Positions 15,201 to 30,200 of a DNA stretch of 64,000 bases are shown here, piece after piece (the stretch's first letter is position 1; each line of letters starts with the position of its first letter). Location of the stretch: NCBI GenBank assembly GCA_916613615.1, contig OU744731.1, positions 19,066,328 through 19,130,327 on the forward strand, read 5' to 3'. Source of the DNA: Steromphala cineraria (lineage: Eukaryota > Mollusca > Gastropoda > Trochida > Trochidae). The position numbers were made by a program, and so were the translations under genes. The notes beneath the pieces are model-generated. The model had not been told where the DNA came from, made no database searches, and saw only the letters and a program-made list of their open reading frames with translations.

Positions 15201-18200
15201 TTTTTTTCCACAAAATTATTTCATGTTTAATGCCATTCAAAATAGATGTGGTATTTGGTAGTGTCAGGTAATTCTTCTGCAAAATATGATTCATCATCAG
15301 ATGTCTTCGATATAGGTAGTATTTGGTTTAGTTTAAACCAGACAACAACCAAAGCACTTACTTGTAGATATCCTTGGAGAGGAGTGTGTAGTTTCCATTA
15401 CCGAGAATAATTGATGACACAAAATAGCCAGAATGTTGATTAACTGTATTAGGAACATCAAGCACCTTAATCAGAAACAAATGCATTTACTTTAAATATA
15501 TTTTTACATATTGTCACCACTCCTGGTAACTGTGTAATATATACACATGTTTAGTCTTACAAGCAGGCTATAGTTATTATTATTTTGACCAAACAACACC
15601 TCTATAAACGTCTATAAAAGCAAGTCTGTATCTGCAGTGAACTACTAAATTTCAGATTCTCCTAGGCACTTTCTTATATTTAATACGATTATTGTTTTGG
15701 ATATTTATTCATTTCAGAGAATGAATACACGTCTAATATTTGTTATGAATCAATATTTATCATGGCAAATTTCAAAAATATCTGTAGTAAGTAATTGAGC
15801 CATTGATGTAATCTAGTTTTAGCAAATTCACTATATACTGTTACTGTGTGGTAACATGCCTCTGGTACAATTGGACCCTTGCATGCATCCTTTTTTTCTC
15901 TCTATCATCATGTTGGCAATGACTGCCCACTCATTGTTTTTGTTTTCTAGCAGCTCTTCTAGCGTTTTGGCAGTGTCCAAATCTCTGAAAACCTCAAGTT
16001 CTGTTGTTGTTGTTATATTTTCAAACAAATGAATCTTATTTGCTTATCATATTAGTCCTTAATACTGTCATATGTTAACTTGACGTCTCAATACATTGTA
16101 CTTACAACTTTGATAAGACACCCTGCATCAAATGTACATATGTTACAGTAAGATTGTGAAACTAGGGTTTTCATGAAATCCCTGAAATTTTTAAGGAATT
16201 CGTGAAATCCCCATTTCAGTCACTAGCGGATCCAGGGGAGGGGGGGTGGTCCAGTGGGTCCTGACTACCCCCTTTTCAACATCGCCCCCTTTCAAATCCA
16301 TGTATAAGGGGTCGTGGACCCCCCCCCCCCCCCCCCCCCTACTGAGTGGAGAAAAAAATTATTTTGGGCCCCCCCCCCCTTTCAAAAATCCTGGATCCGC
16401 CCTTGTCACTTAGGGACTTCATGTAATCACTGAAATTTATGTGATTTCATGATATTACTGAGATAATGATGCACTTCTTTCACAAATTCCCTGATCATCA
16501 ATTATATATATATATATATATGCACACCTTCTCCAGGTACTGCAGACTCTTGCCAGGCTGACACACCCCACTCTCCAGGTTAACACCAGCATAGAAGGAC
16601 ATCATCGACAGAGACATAAACACTAATGACAGTGCAATACAGCCACCAATAGATCTGAAATGTAAATTATTCTGAATCATTATCATCAATTATCATCATC
16701 ATCATTTCCCTCAATTTATCATAACTAATCAACTATTAATTATATTAATCATCATCATCACTTATGTTAATCATTATTGTTATAAAATTGAACACTAAGG
16801 TGTCGTCATTTATGTGCATATGAAGAACCGCTATTAAAAGTAAAGCCAATTTACACAGGAACAGAGACTGTTTAAGGATTTAATGACAATTTCATGGATT
16901 ATGCTTAACAAATTTTACTTTGTATGTTTCGACCTAATAAGCGCCCTGCTCCAATAAGCGCCCCCAAAGGATTTTCTGATTATATGTCTAATAACCGCCC
17001 ATGTACCAGCCGTACTAAAATGATAAATTCAACGTATTCACTTTGTTTCAAGATAAATTTATGGATACAATAGCGATAATATGTGTTATTTTCCACTCAA
17101 TAATGTGTTAGTATGTTTTGAACGTCTGTATCAGTTATCAGAGACAATCAAAACCCAGTTCCATTTTATTTTTCGGTCGTCCTTCACGTCACTTGAATAA
17201 GCGCCCACCCAAGTCAATTTTTTAAGCGCCCTGGGCACTTAATACGTCGAATACGGTAATTGTGTCTCAGAACACTGATAAATTTTACATTTTTCAATTT
17301 TAATTTTCTGGACTCACCCCATAAAGAGCATGTAGGGAGGGTAGTAGTTGGGGTTACCTCCCCTTCTGCCCTCTCGTTTGCCCTTGACTGTTAGTGTCAG
17401 GGCTAGGAAGACCACGAGACATCCAACCACGTTGATGAATACAAACACCCACGTGAAACCATATCTGAATAGAAAAGAGTACCAGTAAGTAAGTTATAGG
17501 AAGCCTTGCCGCTCATCAGTTGTGAGAATGTTCAACAATCAAAGTTTTTAATTTTTTAATTTTTTAGCAAAGTAAATAAGATCACTGTTATTAAGTTTCA
17601 GTGCCAAGCAAACTGTACCTTTTTAACTTTCTTGAATTTTTTATTGTGGAGATAAATCAAATGCATAATATATTGGTTTAGCCCTTGGTTTCACATGAAT
17701 TGTAATTGTAACACAATCTGAATACGTACCTAGCTGTGTCACTAACTACGAGACGCTTGTCGAAACTTTTGAAGTTTTCTCTAAATACTGGGAAGAACAT
17801 GTCCTGGAATAAAAATGTCATCAAAATGTCTGTCACGCAATATATATTGAACACAAGTTTACATTTTCTTCTTGTTGTTACTGGCTTTTAGTAAACATCC
17901 ATCCAAATTAAAGGGGCAATAGCAAGTTTTTTGATAATTTTATATTTTCAATATTTCATTGATAATTCAAAGTTAATGCTAAATGTATTATTTTGACAGT
18001 GTCAAAAATCTCATTACACAAGCCAATCATCCATAGTCAGAGGAAAAAGTATGAAGATTCACATAAAATCCATTGGCAGCCATTTAGTGTGAACACCTTT
18101 AATTCATTTTGTGTAAGAAAAGGGAATCGCATGGCTAAACTTAATGTTATATTTTTAATTAGTACTGCTTCATTTAGTTTAAATACATTGTCTTTCAATT

Positions 18201-21200
18201 GGTACCATAAATCACCTTATATTCCCCCTTAAAACGTGCTACTGCCCCTTATAAATGCACTTTAGTCAAAAGGAAAGTAATAGAAAAATGGATCACAAAA
18301 TAAAAATATATTTAGAATAATAGTATATATAATACAATTACGTAATTGTTCTTAGTGAGCATTATTATTAATTTAGGAAGACAAGAGTGATTCTATGGAT
18401 GAACAACTTCTATATTTGACAGTGGTGATGATTCATTATAGATCCTTATACCGTTTACAAGCATATGTTGAAACAATAAGGATTACAGCAATTTATACAG
18501 TTTGGTATGATAAAGAGAAAACAATAATAGTAACAACAGAATAAGGTAACAATTGCATCAAAAGATAAATTATATTTCTTAACTTCATTGTTCATCCATA
18601 GAATTACTCTTGTCTTCCTTATACCATCAACCTCTAGAATGCCACTCAAACAGCCTATTATTAACCAATCAACGAATAATTAATATTTGTCACTGAATTA
18701 GATATGTAGGTATAATACTCACATTCTCTGATGGAAAGATGAGATTAGCAGTTGAGTCTGCTATATGTTTACTGTATGATGAAATTGTTGCATTCAACTC
18801 TGAAAAATATAAACATTTTTATGACTTCATATTTGCAATAAACAGAAAAACTCAATCTTTAATGTATACATAATTGCATTTCATATAAACAGTCAAGCAT
18901 AAGTGTCAACTCACATCCAGTTCATGAAGGAAAAACTACCTTTTCTGAGATGCCTGAAAGTTGTTAGCTTGTTAAAGTAACACATGGTATCTTTCTTAAA
19001 ATTTTATTTTGTTTTGATAAGCTACAAAATATCTTCAATGCTGATTGAAGTTCATATCTCATCACTGGACTTGCAAATATATCCATTTATGCATAATATC
19101 ATATAAAATGCTTGATCTTATGGAAAAATCAAGAAAACATCTCAAATACGTTTCATATTCCAATTTATGCATCTAATTAATCTACTTATCAGTTACAATA
19201 CCTAATAAACACTATCGAATCGAATATATCTTCCTGTCAGCTTATGACAAGGTTTCAAAATTACGTTTTGCAAATTTGCGCGTGCCACATGAGCCACATT
19301 GTCCGGTTGTCGATCAAAATCCCGACTTTGAATGGCCGTACTTTCGCTCTAATGTACTGATTGACCTTTAACTTGTTATTCTCATGCAGTAACAGTTAGT
19401 GGTTCCCGATGTAATAACATTGATTTCAAAATTTGACATATGTGATCCTATCAACATACTCTGTGTCTCTTTAATTGTTTGTAAAATCTATAGACTACTT
19501 CATGGTTCCACTTAATCCTTAGAATTACCTAGATGGCAGATCATTTGTAAAGCTTTTTTAAATGATAGTAAATAGGTATGTAGACTTTTTTATACATAAG
19601 AATTTTAGGTGTGTGTGTGTTTATCCTAAACAAATGTTGTTCAACAAACATAATTCAGACCATTATTCACATAATTTGTTTTTATAAATTATTTTATAAA
19701 GCCAAATTGGGTTACATCTTTAAAAGCAGAAACAAAAAGGTGTAACAAACAGTACTATGTATTTAACACATGTTTAAACTAGCTGATCTATGATTTTGTT
19801 CCTATCATTGTTTTATTAAACCATTTTAATGAAAATCATATTAGAAATGAGACCTCATTACCATTTACAAAAGAAGTTAAATTCAAAGGTATTTTCATTA
19901 ATAAAATTACATAAAATAATTGCAAATATCATGCAAGATGCAAATACAAACTAAACACAATAGTAAAGGACTACCCCTAATATTCAACATTGAAGCATCA
20001 TACCGATCATTATATGATCTATCTTGCCGGAGTAAATATACTACCTTTAAAGTACACTCAGGGAACTCTCTTTCTTGGTATACAGTAGAACACGGATATA
20101 GCCAACTCGGATATAGCAAACAATCGAATATAGCGAAAAAAAATTCAAGTCACTTCCCTATATAACATCATTTAAATTATATGCGTATAGCGAACACCGG
20201 ATATAGTGAACTAAATTCTTTGGTCCCTTGGAGTTCGTTATATCCGAGTTCTACTGTATTTTGAAGGGTATAAACAGGAAACTTATACCGATATATCTTG
20301 ATATAGAAAATCAAAAGGTCCGTAAATTGTCAAGTACATATAATTTCACTATATGTTTTCAAGCCTCATATTTCGTTAAGTAGAAGTAAAATAGATATAG
20401 AACATATAACAGTAAAGGTACCTACCACTCACAGCTCCTGCCACTCTGCCAGTGATGACGGCTGCAAGGCCTTTGTCATAGTAATACTCGGGCTGAAACA
20501 AAGAGATTATGGTATTGCACAGTTACAAAATAATAAGAGAGAGTGTTCTTACCATCAAGTTTTTTTGTGGAAACAAACTTGAGAGGTCATGCCTCTTTGA
20601 TACAGACACACAATAGAAAATTATTTGTTATAGTGTTGTCAAGAAGAAGAACCTTTGTAAAGACTATGAACTGGGTGTTGTAACATATTTGACATTTTCT
20701 CATTTATTTATGAGATAAAATGAGAAATGTTGACATGTGTGTTAATGTGTAACTTTGTTGGCTGTTACTAATTTTGAAATATATTGGAGCTATGGATGAT
20801 AAAATATCAAATGTACAAAAGTTTGAAAAGCATTCTTAGTGTAACAATGACCTTTCCATAAAAATAAAGTACGGTCACAAAGGTCAGCTGGAGTCTTTCA
20901 CCAGATAAACAGATAACTGATGGATCACTTTAGCACAGACATGGTGGTAACAAGAATTTGCAAAGTGGTTAAAGTATTAGTATTGGTAGTAAAATGTGAT
21001 ACATGCTAGAATGCTGAAGTGTTAGAAATGTAGTCACATTTGAATGATAAGGTTAAGTCTCGATGTTGAGATACTCTGAACATTTCATTGTTTGAAGTTA
21101 AGATTTTCCCCTTGTACCTCAAGAGCTGTGGCAATAAAATCTTTGTGTGAAACAAATGTCTCTTGAAAAATATCATCTCAGCTTTAGAATTTTGTTTTGT

Positions 21201-24200
21201 CATCAAAAGAAAAACATTGTCTCATGATTAGAGGAATCAAAAATGAAGGAAGATTTTCACAACTTTTATTCAAAATTCATCTAATCTGGAGGCCTCTTTG
21301 AAAAAAAATCAATTCCAAGTTGAAATTCTTTGCATCATACTGCTTGAGTTTCTTCTTCTTTAAGTGAAAATAACATGAAAAGGGCTATCTTTTAAAAATT
21401 CATTTAAAGTCATTGAATTCTTTTGCATCATACTGTTCAAGTTTCTTTCTAATCCTTTAAGTGAAAATACAATCTGAGAGATAATAATTTATTTTGCATG
21501 ATGGATCTCACCATGAAGAGAGAATCAATACGGGAACATTGTTTCTTACTTTCCTTACACATAAGCTTATATTGATCTATCCAGACTGTCTTCAGGGAAC
21601 ATTGCCAGTAGATGTACATTATTCACATGTTTAGTGGGAGATCTTATCAAGTGGTGGCCAAGAAAAGATGAAAGTGGGTATCTTGTCAACCTGACAGAGA
21701 AAATCTTTGATACCTGTATGTGAAGTGAAACCTTCAGCAATGGTCGGACATGAAAGAAGTCTATTGGGGGGATGTAACTCTCTGTAATCAATTAATTTTT
21801 AATTCTTCTCCAACACTTCGAGTTACCACTTCTTTGAGGATATAGAGAGAAGCAATTTGACTTGTTAAATATTCATGTACAAGTATATGGAAGTGATCAG
21901 CTGTAGTGACTGAAGCTCTCATAAAATCCTAGAAGTGTGTGATGATCTCGAGCTGTCAGTATGAATGGTGCACTGATAGAAAGCTTTTATGGATCAAGGT
22001 AGTTGGGGGTAGAGGGAATGATATTAGTGGGTAGGGGGTAGAAATTTGAATCGAAATTTTAAGCATATATTCATAAAATTAGACCTATCATGTATTCATA
22101 TTAATTGACAAAATGCATAAATATGAAACATTTAATTTTTTTTTTTTCATCAGAAAATAAAATCTCCTCATCAAAACTTCTCAAGGATAACAGATCAAAA
22201 GAAATCTTTTGTTGAATATTTGACACTAAGAGAGAAATAATTGTCGAAAATGCCTCCCCCCTTAGACTTCCCTCAACTCCCTCCCTACCAAATAAAACAG
22301 TCACACCCGTAGTCCAATAGTCTAAACTGAGCATTTATTTCTTTACTTTTAGTGATAAAGGGAGATTGGTTTATGGCAAAAAATTCCATATCCCCATTAA
22401 ATGCTTATGAAGAACCCCAAGAGACAATTAACTGTTGGAACCCGCGCTGCCTGCCCCTCAATTTCTCCCACCTACACAAAACAGTGACAGTAGCAGTCAA
22501 GCAGCAAACGAAGCTGTCAGTGTGGCCAACGTCAGTGCAGTCTTAGATCAGTCAGCTGTCAGTTTAACCAACATCAATGCAGTCTTAGATCAGTCAACTG
22601 TCACAGTCCCACCTAGCACATTACTTGGTGCCTGTACCGTGCTAATTACAGATTAACTGATAAATGTGCACTCAGTGTGGATACTCAACCACTGTCCACA
22701 TAATACAGTAGAACACGGATAAAATGAACTCAAAGAGACCAACGAATTAAGTTCGCTAAATCCAGTGTTCGCTACTCACGTTAGCTGTCATACAAAGGGC
22801 TTTTGAGGGGACTTAAAAATTTGTTCACTATATCCGATTGTTTGCTATATCCGAGTTCACTATATCCGTGTTCTACTGTAGTATAATTTTACATTGAATT
22901 ATGATATCGATGTGTGTTAGATGAGCAAAAAGAAATAGTGCAGTTGTTCTATCCCAATTTCCCTTATTGTGTAAACTTGTTCAGTAATCATTTGATTTAA
23001 TTAATAGATGCTTGTGATAAGAATAGAGAACATTTTCTTTGTTTTTGTCATTCCTACGAGTATGATTAACTTGAATCCAACTGAACAAGAGACAAAAAGT
23101 AGCCCTACAATATAGAAAAGACAGACAACAAGACCAGATTTTTAAGATGACAAATCTCTCCTTGTCATCAATAATCTCAGGAAATTGCACAATATCACAA
23201 GAACATTTGATGATCAAGAAACAATCATAATTTTATTAAATTACAATAGTTCAACTGTTTGAAAATCTGCTGCAAAGTAATGAGATATGAAGAAAAACAT
23301 ACTTGAATGATTGAAGCAAATTCCTGAACCAAATTAACTTCCAAGAACCTTGTCATTAGACAAGAAAACTCAACTGTCCAAGCTACAACCTTGCATTGGA
23401 CTGGTTAATATCAAAGGATACAAATTGAAAATCAAATTAATCAGATACAGAAAGCAATCAAATATGCCAGTTAGGAATCATGTTTGTTTTTTTTTCTAAT
23501 GGCAGAATTTCTGCTTTTCTTAAAAGTCAGCTTTTGATATATATTATTTCAAAGATAATTTTCTTATACCTTTTTAAAACTATTATTCAATTTAGAATCT
23601 AATTTAAAATGAACCCAATCTGACAATTTGTAGTTAAATAATAAATGTACAGTACGTGTCATATATATATCAAGCTAAGATTTTGTGATGTAATGAAATG
23701 CTGGAAACTTTTCATCAATTGAGTTAGGATTTTAATGGATGAACTGACTTTGTTACATTCGTGATAAAACTCCTTATAATGATTTAAAAGAGCCTTAAAG
23801 ATATCAATTGCAAAAACAAATGGATTCCAAGTCATTGTCCTTAAAGAAAATAAATGTAAATCTAAAAAAAAGACTGCAATAGAAAACTAGAAATATGTGC
23901 ATGTGATGCACTGTGATGTCCCCCGCTAACATATAATCCGAAAGTGACCCTACCCCAATTATGTACAAATTTCAAATTTCCATGGAAACCAGCAAAATAA
24001 CAATTCAGAATAACCAAAGTAGCAAAAGGCACCACTCCTCCAGTAGTTCTAACCACATACCAAGTCTAGTAAATATATTTTGAATAGTTTTTAAGCTAAA
24101 GTACGGAAACAGACCCTACCCCCCATATACACCTAGTTCAACTTGTTTCTATAGAAACCAGAAAAATAATTCAGAATAACTAAAATAGAAAAAGGCACCA

Positions 24201-27200
24201 CTCCACCACTAGGTCTAACCACATACCAAGTTTCGTAAAATCATATTAAATAGTTTTTGCGATATGGCCCGGAAATGGTCCTCACACCATATGTTCTAAG
24301 TTGAAACTGTTGCCATGGAAACCAGGAAAAATCATATAATTCAGAATGACCTAAATAGCAAAAGGCACCACTCCACCACTAGGTCTAACCACATACCAAG
24401 TTTTGTAAAAAAATATTGAATACCTTTTGAGATATGGCTGGGAAACAGTCCCTACCCAAATATGCACTAAGTACAAACTGTTTCCATGGAAACCAGGAAA
24501 ATAAAACATTTAGAATAACCAAAATAGCAAAAGGCACCACTCTAGCACTAGATCTAACCACATACAATTTAACAAAGTTTCGTGAAAAAATATTGAACGG
24601 TTTTGGAGATATGGTCCGGAAACGAAAGCCTCCCCCAATATGCACTAAGTTCAAAATGTTTCCATGAAAACCAGAAAAAAATAAAAAATTCAGAATAACC
24701 AAAATAGCAAAAGGCACCACTCTATCACTAGGTCTAAGCAAATACCAAGTTTAGTGAAAAAATATTGAACGGTTTTGGAGATTGAGGCCGGAAAAGGTTC
24801 CTACCCCCAATATGCACTAAGTTCAAATTGTTTCCATGGAAACCAGAAAAAATACAAAATTCAGAATAACCAAAATAGCAAAAGGCACCACTCCATCATT
24901 AGGTCAAAGCACATACCAAGTTTCGTGAAAAAATATTGAACGGTTTTTGAAATAGAGGCCGGAAAAGGTTCCTACCCCAATATGCACTAAGTTCAAATTG
25001 TTTCCATGGAAACCAGAAAAATTAAAAATTCAGAATAACCAAAATAGCAAAAGGCACCACTCCATCACTAGGTCTAAGCACATACCAAGTTTCGTGAAAA
25101 AATATTGAACGGTTTTTGAAATAGAGGCCGGAAAAGGTTCCTACCCCCAATATGCACTAAGTTCAAATTGTTTCCATGGAAACCAGAAAAAATAAAAAAT
25201 TCAGAATAACCAAAATAGCAAAAGGCACCACTCCATCACTAGGTCTAAGCACATACCAAGTTTCGTGAAAAAATATTGAACGGTTTTTGAGATATGGCCC
25301 GGAAAAGAAAGCATTTCGGAATGACGGAATCACGGAATCACGGAATCACGGAATGACGGAATCACGGACGGAGGTGAAAACATTATGTCTCCCGAAAAAA
25401 ATTTCGGGGGACATAATAATATTGATGATAACAGCACCTTCCTGAAAATCTACAGACTGGTAATAGAGGGATATCTGAGGAACCATTGGCGCCATATTTA
25501 TCTAGCAACAGTTAATCATCCATTGGTAATTGGGGATTGGTGCAACACTATTTTAAACACTTCTATTCCGCTAGATAACTACTCCATTGCCAGCTGACAT
25601 CACTGTAAAGCTCACACTGTAATTGGCTCCCTATCAAACACAGAGCTCCGTCAACTGGTGACCTCGGGTCAGGTCAAAGGTTACATGAAGGCTATATCGT
25701 ATTGAATATGACCAGTCTCATTAGATTGTGAGTCTGAATACTCATTTTTTAAAGTTTAAACATTTAATATCATCATTTAATGCCTTTGAGGGAAATGACA
25801 TTTGGTTTATATTCTTGGCTAAATATCATATACTGTGATATCATGTCCCAAAAAATGGTTTGCTGTCAAAATATTAATTTTGACAACATTTCACCTTAGA
25901 CGATGCATTCAAATTACACTGACAGTGAGATATGTGCCTTTCTTGACAGTGATTTTGATTTTTTCCATTTATTTGCAACTTAAGTAATATTCAGAAAATT
26001 AAATTTCTCCTCATGAGGAACAATATTTAGCACAATCATGCCTAGATGTTAGTAGGAATGAGGAATAACTAATATCAAAGTTTGTTTATAAACAAAGAAT
26101 GTCAAGGACACTCATTTAATATCCTCTATATGTTAAGAGTATTAGAAAAATTTATATTGGCACATTAAAATAATGATAGATGATAAATTCGATCTTTTAG
26201 GTCCGGTTTATTGCAAATAGTAGGATCTTTTGTTTGAAAAATATCATGAAGATGCAAATGACAAGATAATTTACCCTGAGAAAATATCAAAGAATATTGA
26301 AATTGATTAATCTTATTAGTTTATGTCAAGCTGGCTTTCATACAACTTATATCAATAAGGTATCATAATCATAATATGTAAGTATTTAACTTTATCAATG
26401 ACAGGGGAAAATGAAACACCAACGAGCAAGATCTAAATTTGATCTCTGCAAAGGGTACAAAGAAATAAAGAAACTATGTTTCCAGGTCTAAATAGAAGAA
26501 CTTGAAAATTAACTAAATATTAGCAATCAAAATTGAATGATGATGACTTTTGATGTTTAAATTTTACTTAAAGGGACAGTCCTATCTGGGTATTTTTTGT
26601 GGAAAAATATATAATAACATATTAAACCCATTAACATATTTTTTAAAAAGTGGATTCAATTTTTTTTCCACAGATAATACCCCAATAGGACTGTCCCGTT
26701 AACATAGAGATTTAATTTAATCATTCTGAATTTAAAGGTATTCTGCAAATGGTTAAAATGAAACATGTTTTAAAATATGAATATTCATCTTGATTTGATC
26801 ATCATTTCTACCATTAAGATGCTGGTAGACACAGGAGAACTACATCCAGCCTGTATAAGAGAGGTACAGCCAGCAACAGTCAGAAGTATCCTCCAGACAA
26901 CACACTAATCCCTGATGAAGTATCAGATACACTAACCATTAACTGCTATCAGGACTGAGTGAGGAGCTGTATATAAACAAATGAATTACGACATCGCCGT
27001 TTGATAAAGAGAGATTTGGTTCGAATCCCAACTCTATGTAAAAAATTTGTTTTTTATCAAGAAAGTTGAAAAAGTATGTTGATCACCTACAATGTGAAAT
27101 CCTCCGTCTACACAGCAACCCAAAAAACATGAGGGATTTTTTAAAAAAAGAGAAAAAAAGAAACTGAGGAATGCCACTTTAATGAAGATCTTATAATTTT

Positions 27201-30200
27201 TCTTAACTTAGACTTTAATAATGATATGATTTAATATTTTTATTATCATTAAAGTCAGTGAAATATTACACTTCTAAGATCTTAAAGTGTCAAATGATGA
27301 AGATCATAACTGTCATATAATATTGTATACTTCACTAAATGATTTTAGCAGAACAATGCTAAGCATTGAATTATTGCCTCATTTTTTTGTTCACAGTCCT
27401 ATACAAATGAAAACTAGTCTGGTTAGAAATAATTGTTTTGTAAACGATCTTCTTCATAACAATAGATAATAAACTATTTTACTTTTATTTAGGACAAATC
27501 TCCTATCAACACATGAGTTAATCTAAGTGGACAATAGGCTTTTTTCTAATTTAGTTAATTCAAAACACATAGAGAAAAAAATGTTGTGGACAAACTCGTA
27601 AATACTATTTTCAAAGGTACATATCAAAAAGAAAGTAAGATTTTCAAGAAGTGTAACTTCTTTATGTAAAAATCCTCCTTAATGTCCTGCATTGTCCTAG
27701 TGAAGAGGTCATTGTCCAGAAAATTTTACTTTTCTTTTGCCAATTCTTAATGCTCATCAAAGAGTTGAGCTACACCAATGGCGCTAATCATTGCGTAAAG
27801 TTGGTACTGTAATCAGCTCCATAGGTCAAACCTCATAAATGAGACATGATCGTAAGTGCGCTCTCCAACATTTGCTTCACTATCTGCTTAATCGAATCAC
27901 ACTGTTTAATGGAGCAAGTTAATTGTGGATGTTTCCAGTCTTTACTGACAGAATATCTAGCAGTGTCATTATCTCTGATTGATGGCTGGGTTGGCATTTA
28001 AAGGCACCTTCCGAATGGATGAGATGGTATTTTCATAAGAAATGTTTCCTCCTCATTTTGGAACAGTTTTTATGTTTCAAACACTTTTGTTGTTTAATTC
28101 CATAACTAGAATCAAGAGAAATGTCAGATTTAAGCTTGAGTTAGCTTGTTTATGTAAATGTTAGAGTTGATATTGTATTTATGATATATAATGGATAACA
28201 GTCTTACGCTACAGCAAAGAGGTGTTATTTCCTTTGTAATACATGCAAATCTGCCTACAGGTAAAAACAACATGTCACTGTAAGGAAATCAGTCATGAAA
28301 GAAGTCATGATATTTCTTCATGAAATAAGTCATGTTATTTCTTCGTGTAATAAGTCATGTTATTTCTTTGATATAAACCAAACAAAGTGTCTCTGATGAA
28401 ATCACAAGTTTAATATTGTTAATTACTTTGATGAAAAGTACTGCAATAGAGGCAAATTCTTAATTATTTGTTTTGAATGACAACCCTTCAAAATTAAGGA
28501 GATTGTGATAATCATGAGGAATATTGCTTTGATAGCAAAGTTATGAAACAGCATAGTGGGTACATATTTGATAAATATATGTGAGATAAAACACTAAGGT
28601 ATATGCCAGAGTTGTTACATTTAAGGCTATACGTTGAATAAACTAACATTATGATAAGACCAAGTGTTTATTTTGTCCATATGTTGGCTATAACAACAGA
28701 TATGGTACATTCTGTGTTGTATTACAACAGTTTATAACCACCCAGTCTTCACAGCCTCAAGCATTATTTTTTTGTCTTGGAGCTAGAGTAATTCTAGGTT
28801 CAGCTTGGGATACTTCTACAGACCACCTGAAGAATTGGATGAGAGGGATTTAAGGAGAAAATACCACCTAAATGGCCCTCTATTCCACAATTGAAAATTA
28901 ATTTCTGTTAAGTATGAAGTAAGATGTTATTCTGTAACAATCATTGAAAATCAATTATATTTTTAACTTATTTATATGTCATAGTAATAACCAACATACA
29001 AAATTATGCGACATTAACTTCATCATATTTGTTCAAACATTACATTATCACATCACATCATGGTACATCACCATTAATTATATTTGGTAATAAAAGTAAA
29101 ATAAATCTTACAGTTATCACATAACTGCATCAAATTCATAAATCAACATCTTTATATTACAAGTACTCATCTTACAGGAAACCTTACCACAAATGCTAAT
29201 CCTAAGCAAAGGGAGGTTATTGGTATAACATCTAGCAATAATAGTCAGCTGAAGCCCATAAAGTCCGTACCCAACAATCAAATCCTGTACTAATCATGTT
29301 CTTGCCTGAAGATTGTTCATAAATATTTAGCTAGCCCCAACGTGAGGGACTCCTTGGGACCATGTTTGAACTAGCTGATCCCTCTATCAAGCAGAATATG
29401 AGTGATCTCCTCAGCAGATTCTATTAGACAACTTAAACAGGAGCCCTTGTTCTTCCTGGCACAAACCATCCTTCACTGACAGCCACAAGTCATGACCACC
29501 TCACTCGTACTTGTATAAATGATTCTGGTGTCAGTATTTAGCATTCTAAGTATTGGTTGAACATTGTAACAAGTTCTACATTGTGAAAACAGTTTAGAGT
29601 AAAGCATACTTTTTTATCAGGTAAATTATTAATAAGATTGTAAATCTTGTCTTTGATGTGATGTGCAGTATGTTTCTTGTCTTTGGTATGAGAAGAATTA
29701 TGTTAATTGACTTTGCAGGACATTTTAGAATAACATATTTTCTACTAAGAAAATAAAATCTGAATAAAAATGAGCTGAAGCCTTGTGCACAAATCATTCT
29801 TCACTGACATCCACAAGTCAAGACCACCTCACTTGTACTGGTATAGATGATTCTGGTGTCAGTAGTTAGTATTACGAGTATTCGATGAACATGATAACAA
29901 CTTCTTTATTGTGAAAAAGTTTCAGAGTATAACATTCTCCTTCATCAGATGGGCTGTGCAATTTCTTGCCTCCTTATTGAAAGCTATATATATGTTTCCT
30001 GTCTGTGCAGAGCATCTTAGAAGTGTGACATGAATAACAGCTTTTTCATTTAAAACGAAAGAAAAATTTAGATGAAAAGGAGGGTCATCCACCTCCCTCG
30101 TTTTGTTTGGATTATTCTATTATCAGAGGCATTCCTAGTACCAGTATTGTAACCAGTATGCGTCTATACTTTAAATATGACACATACAGGATTGACAGGA

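Noticed and set aside
26990..27040. tRNA gene suggested by GGTTCGAATCCC
   Set aside because: No A-box or cloverleaf stems found around it; perhaps a SINE scrap.
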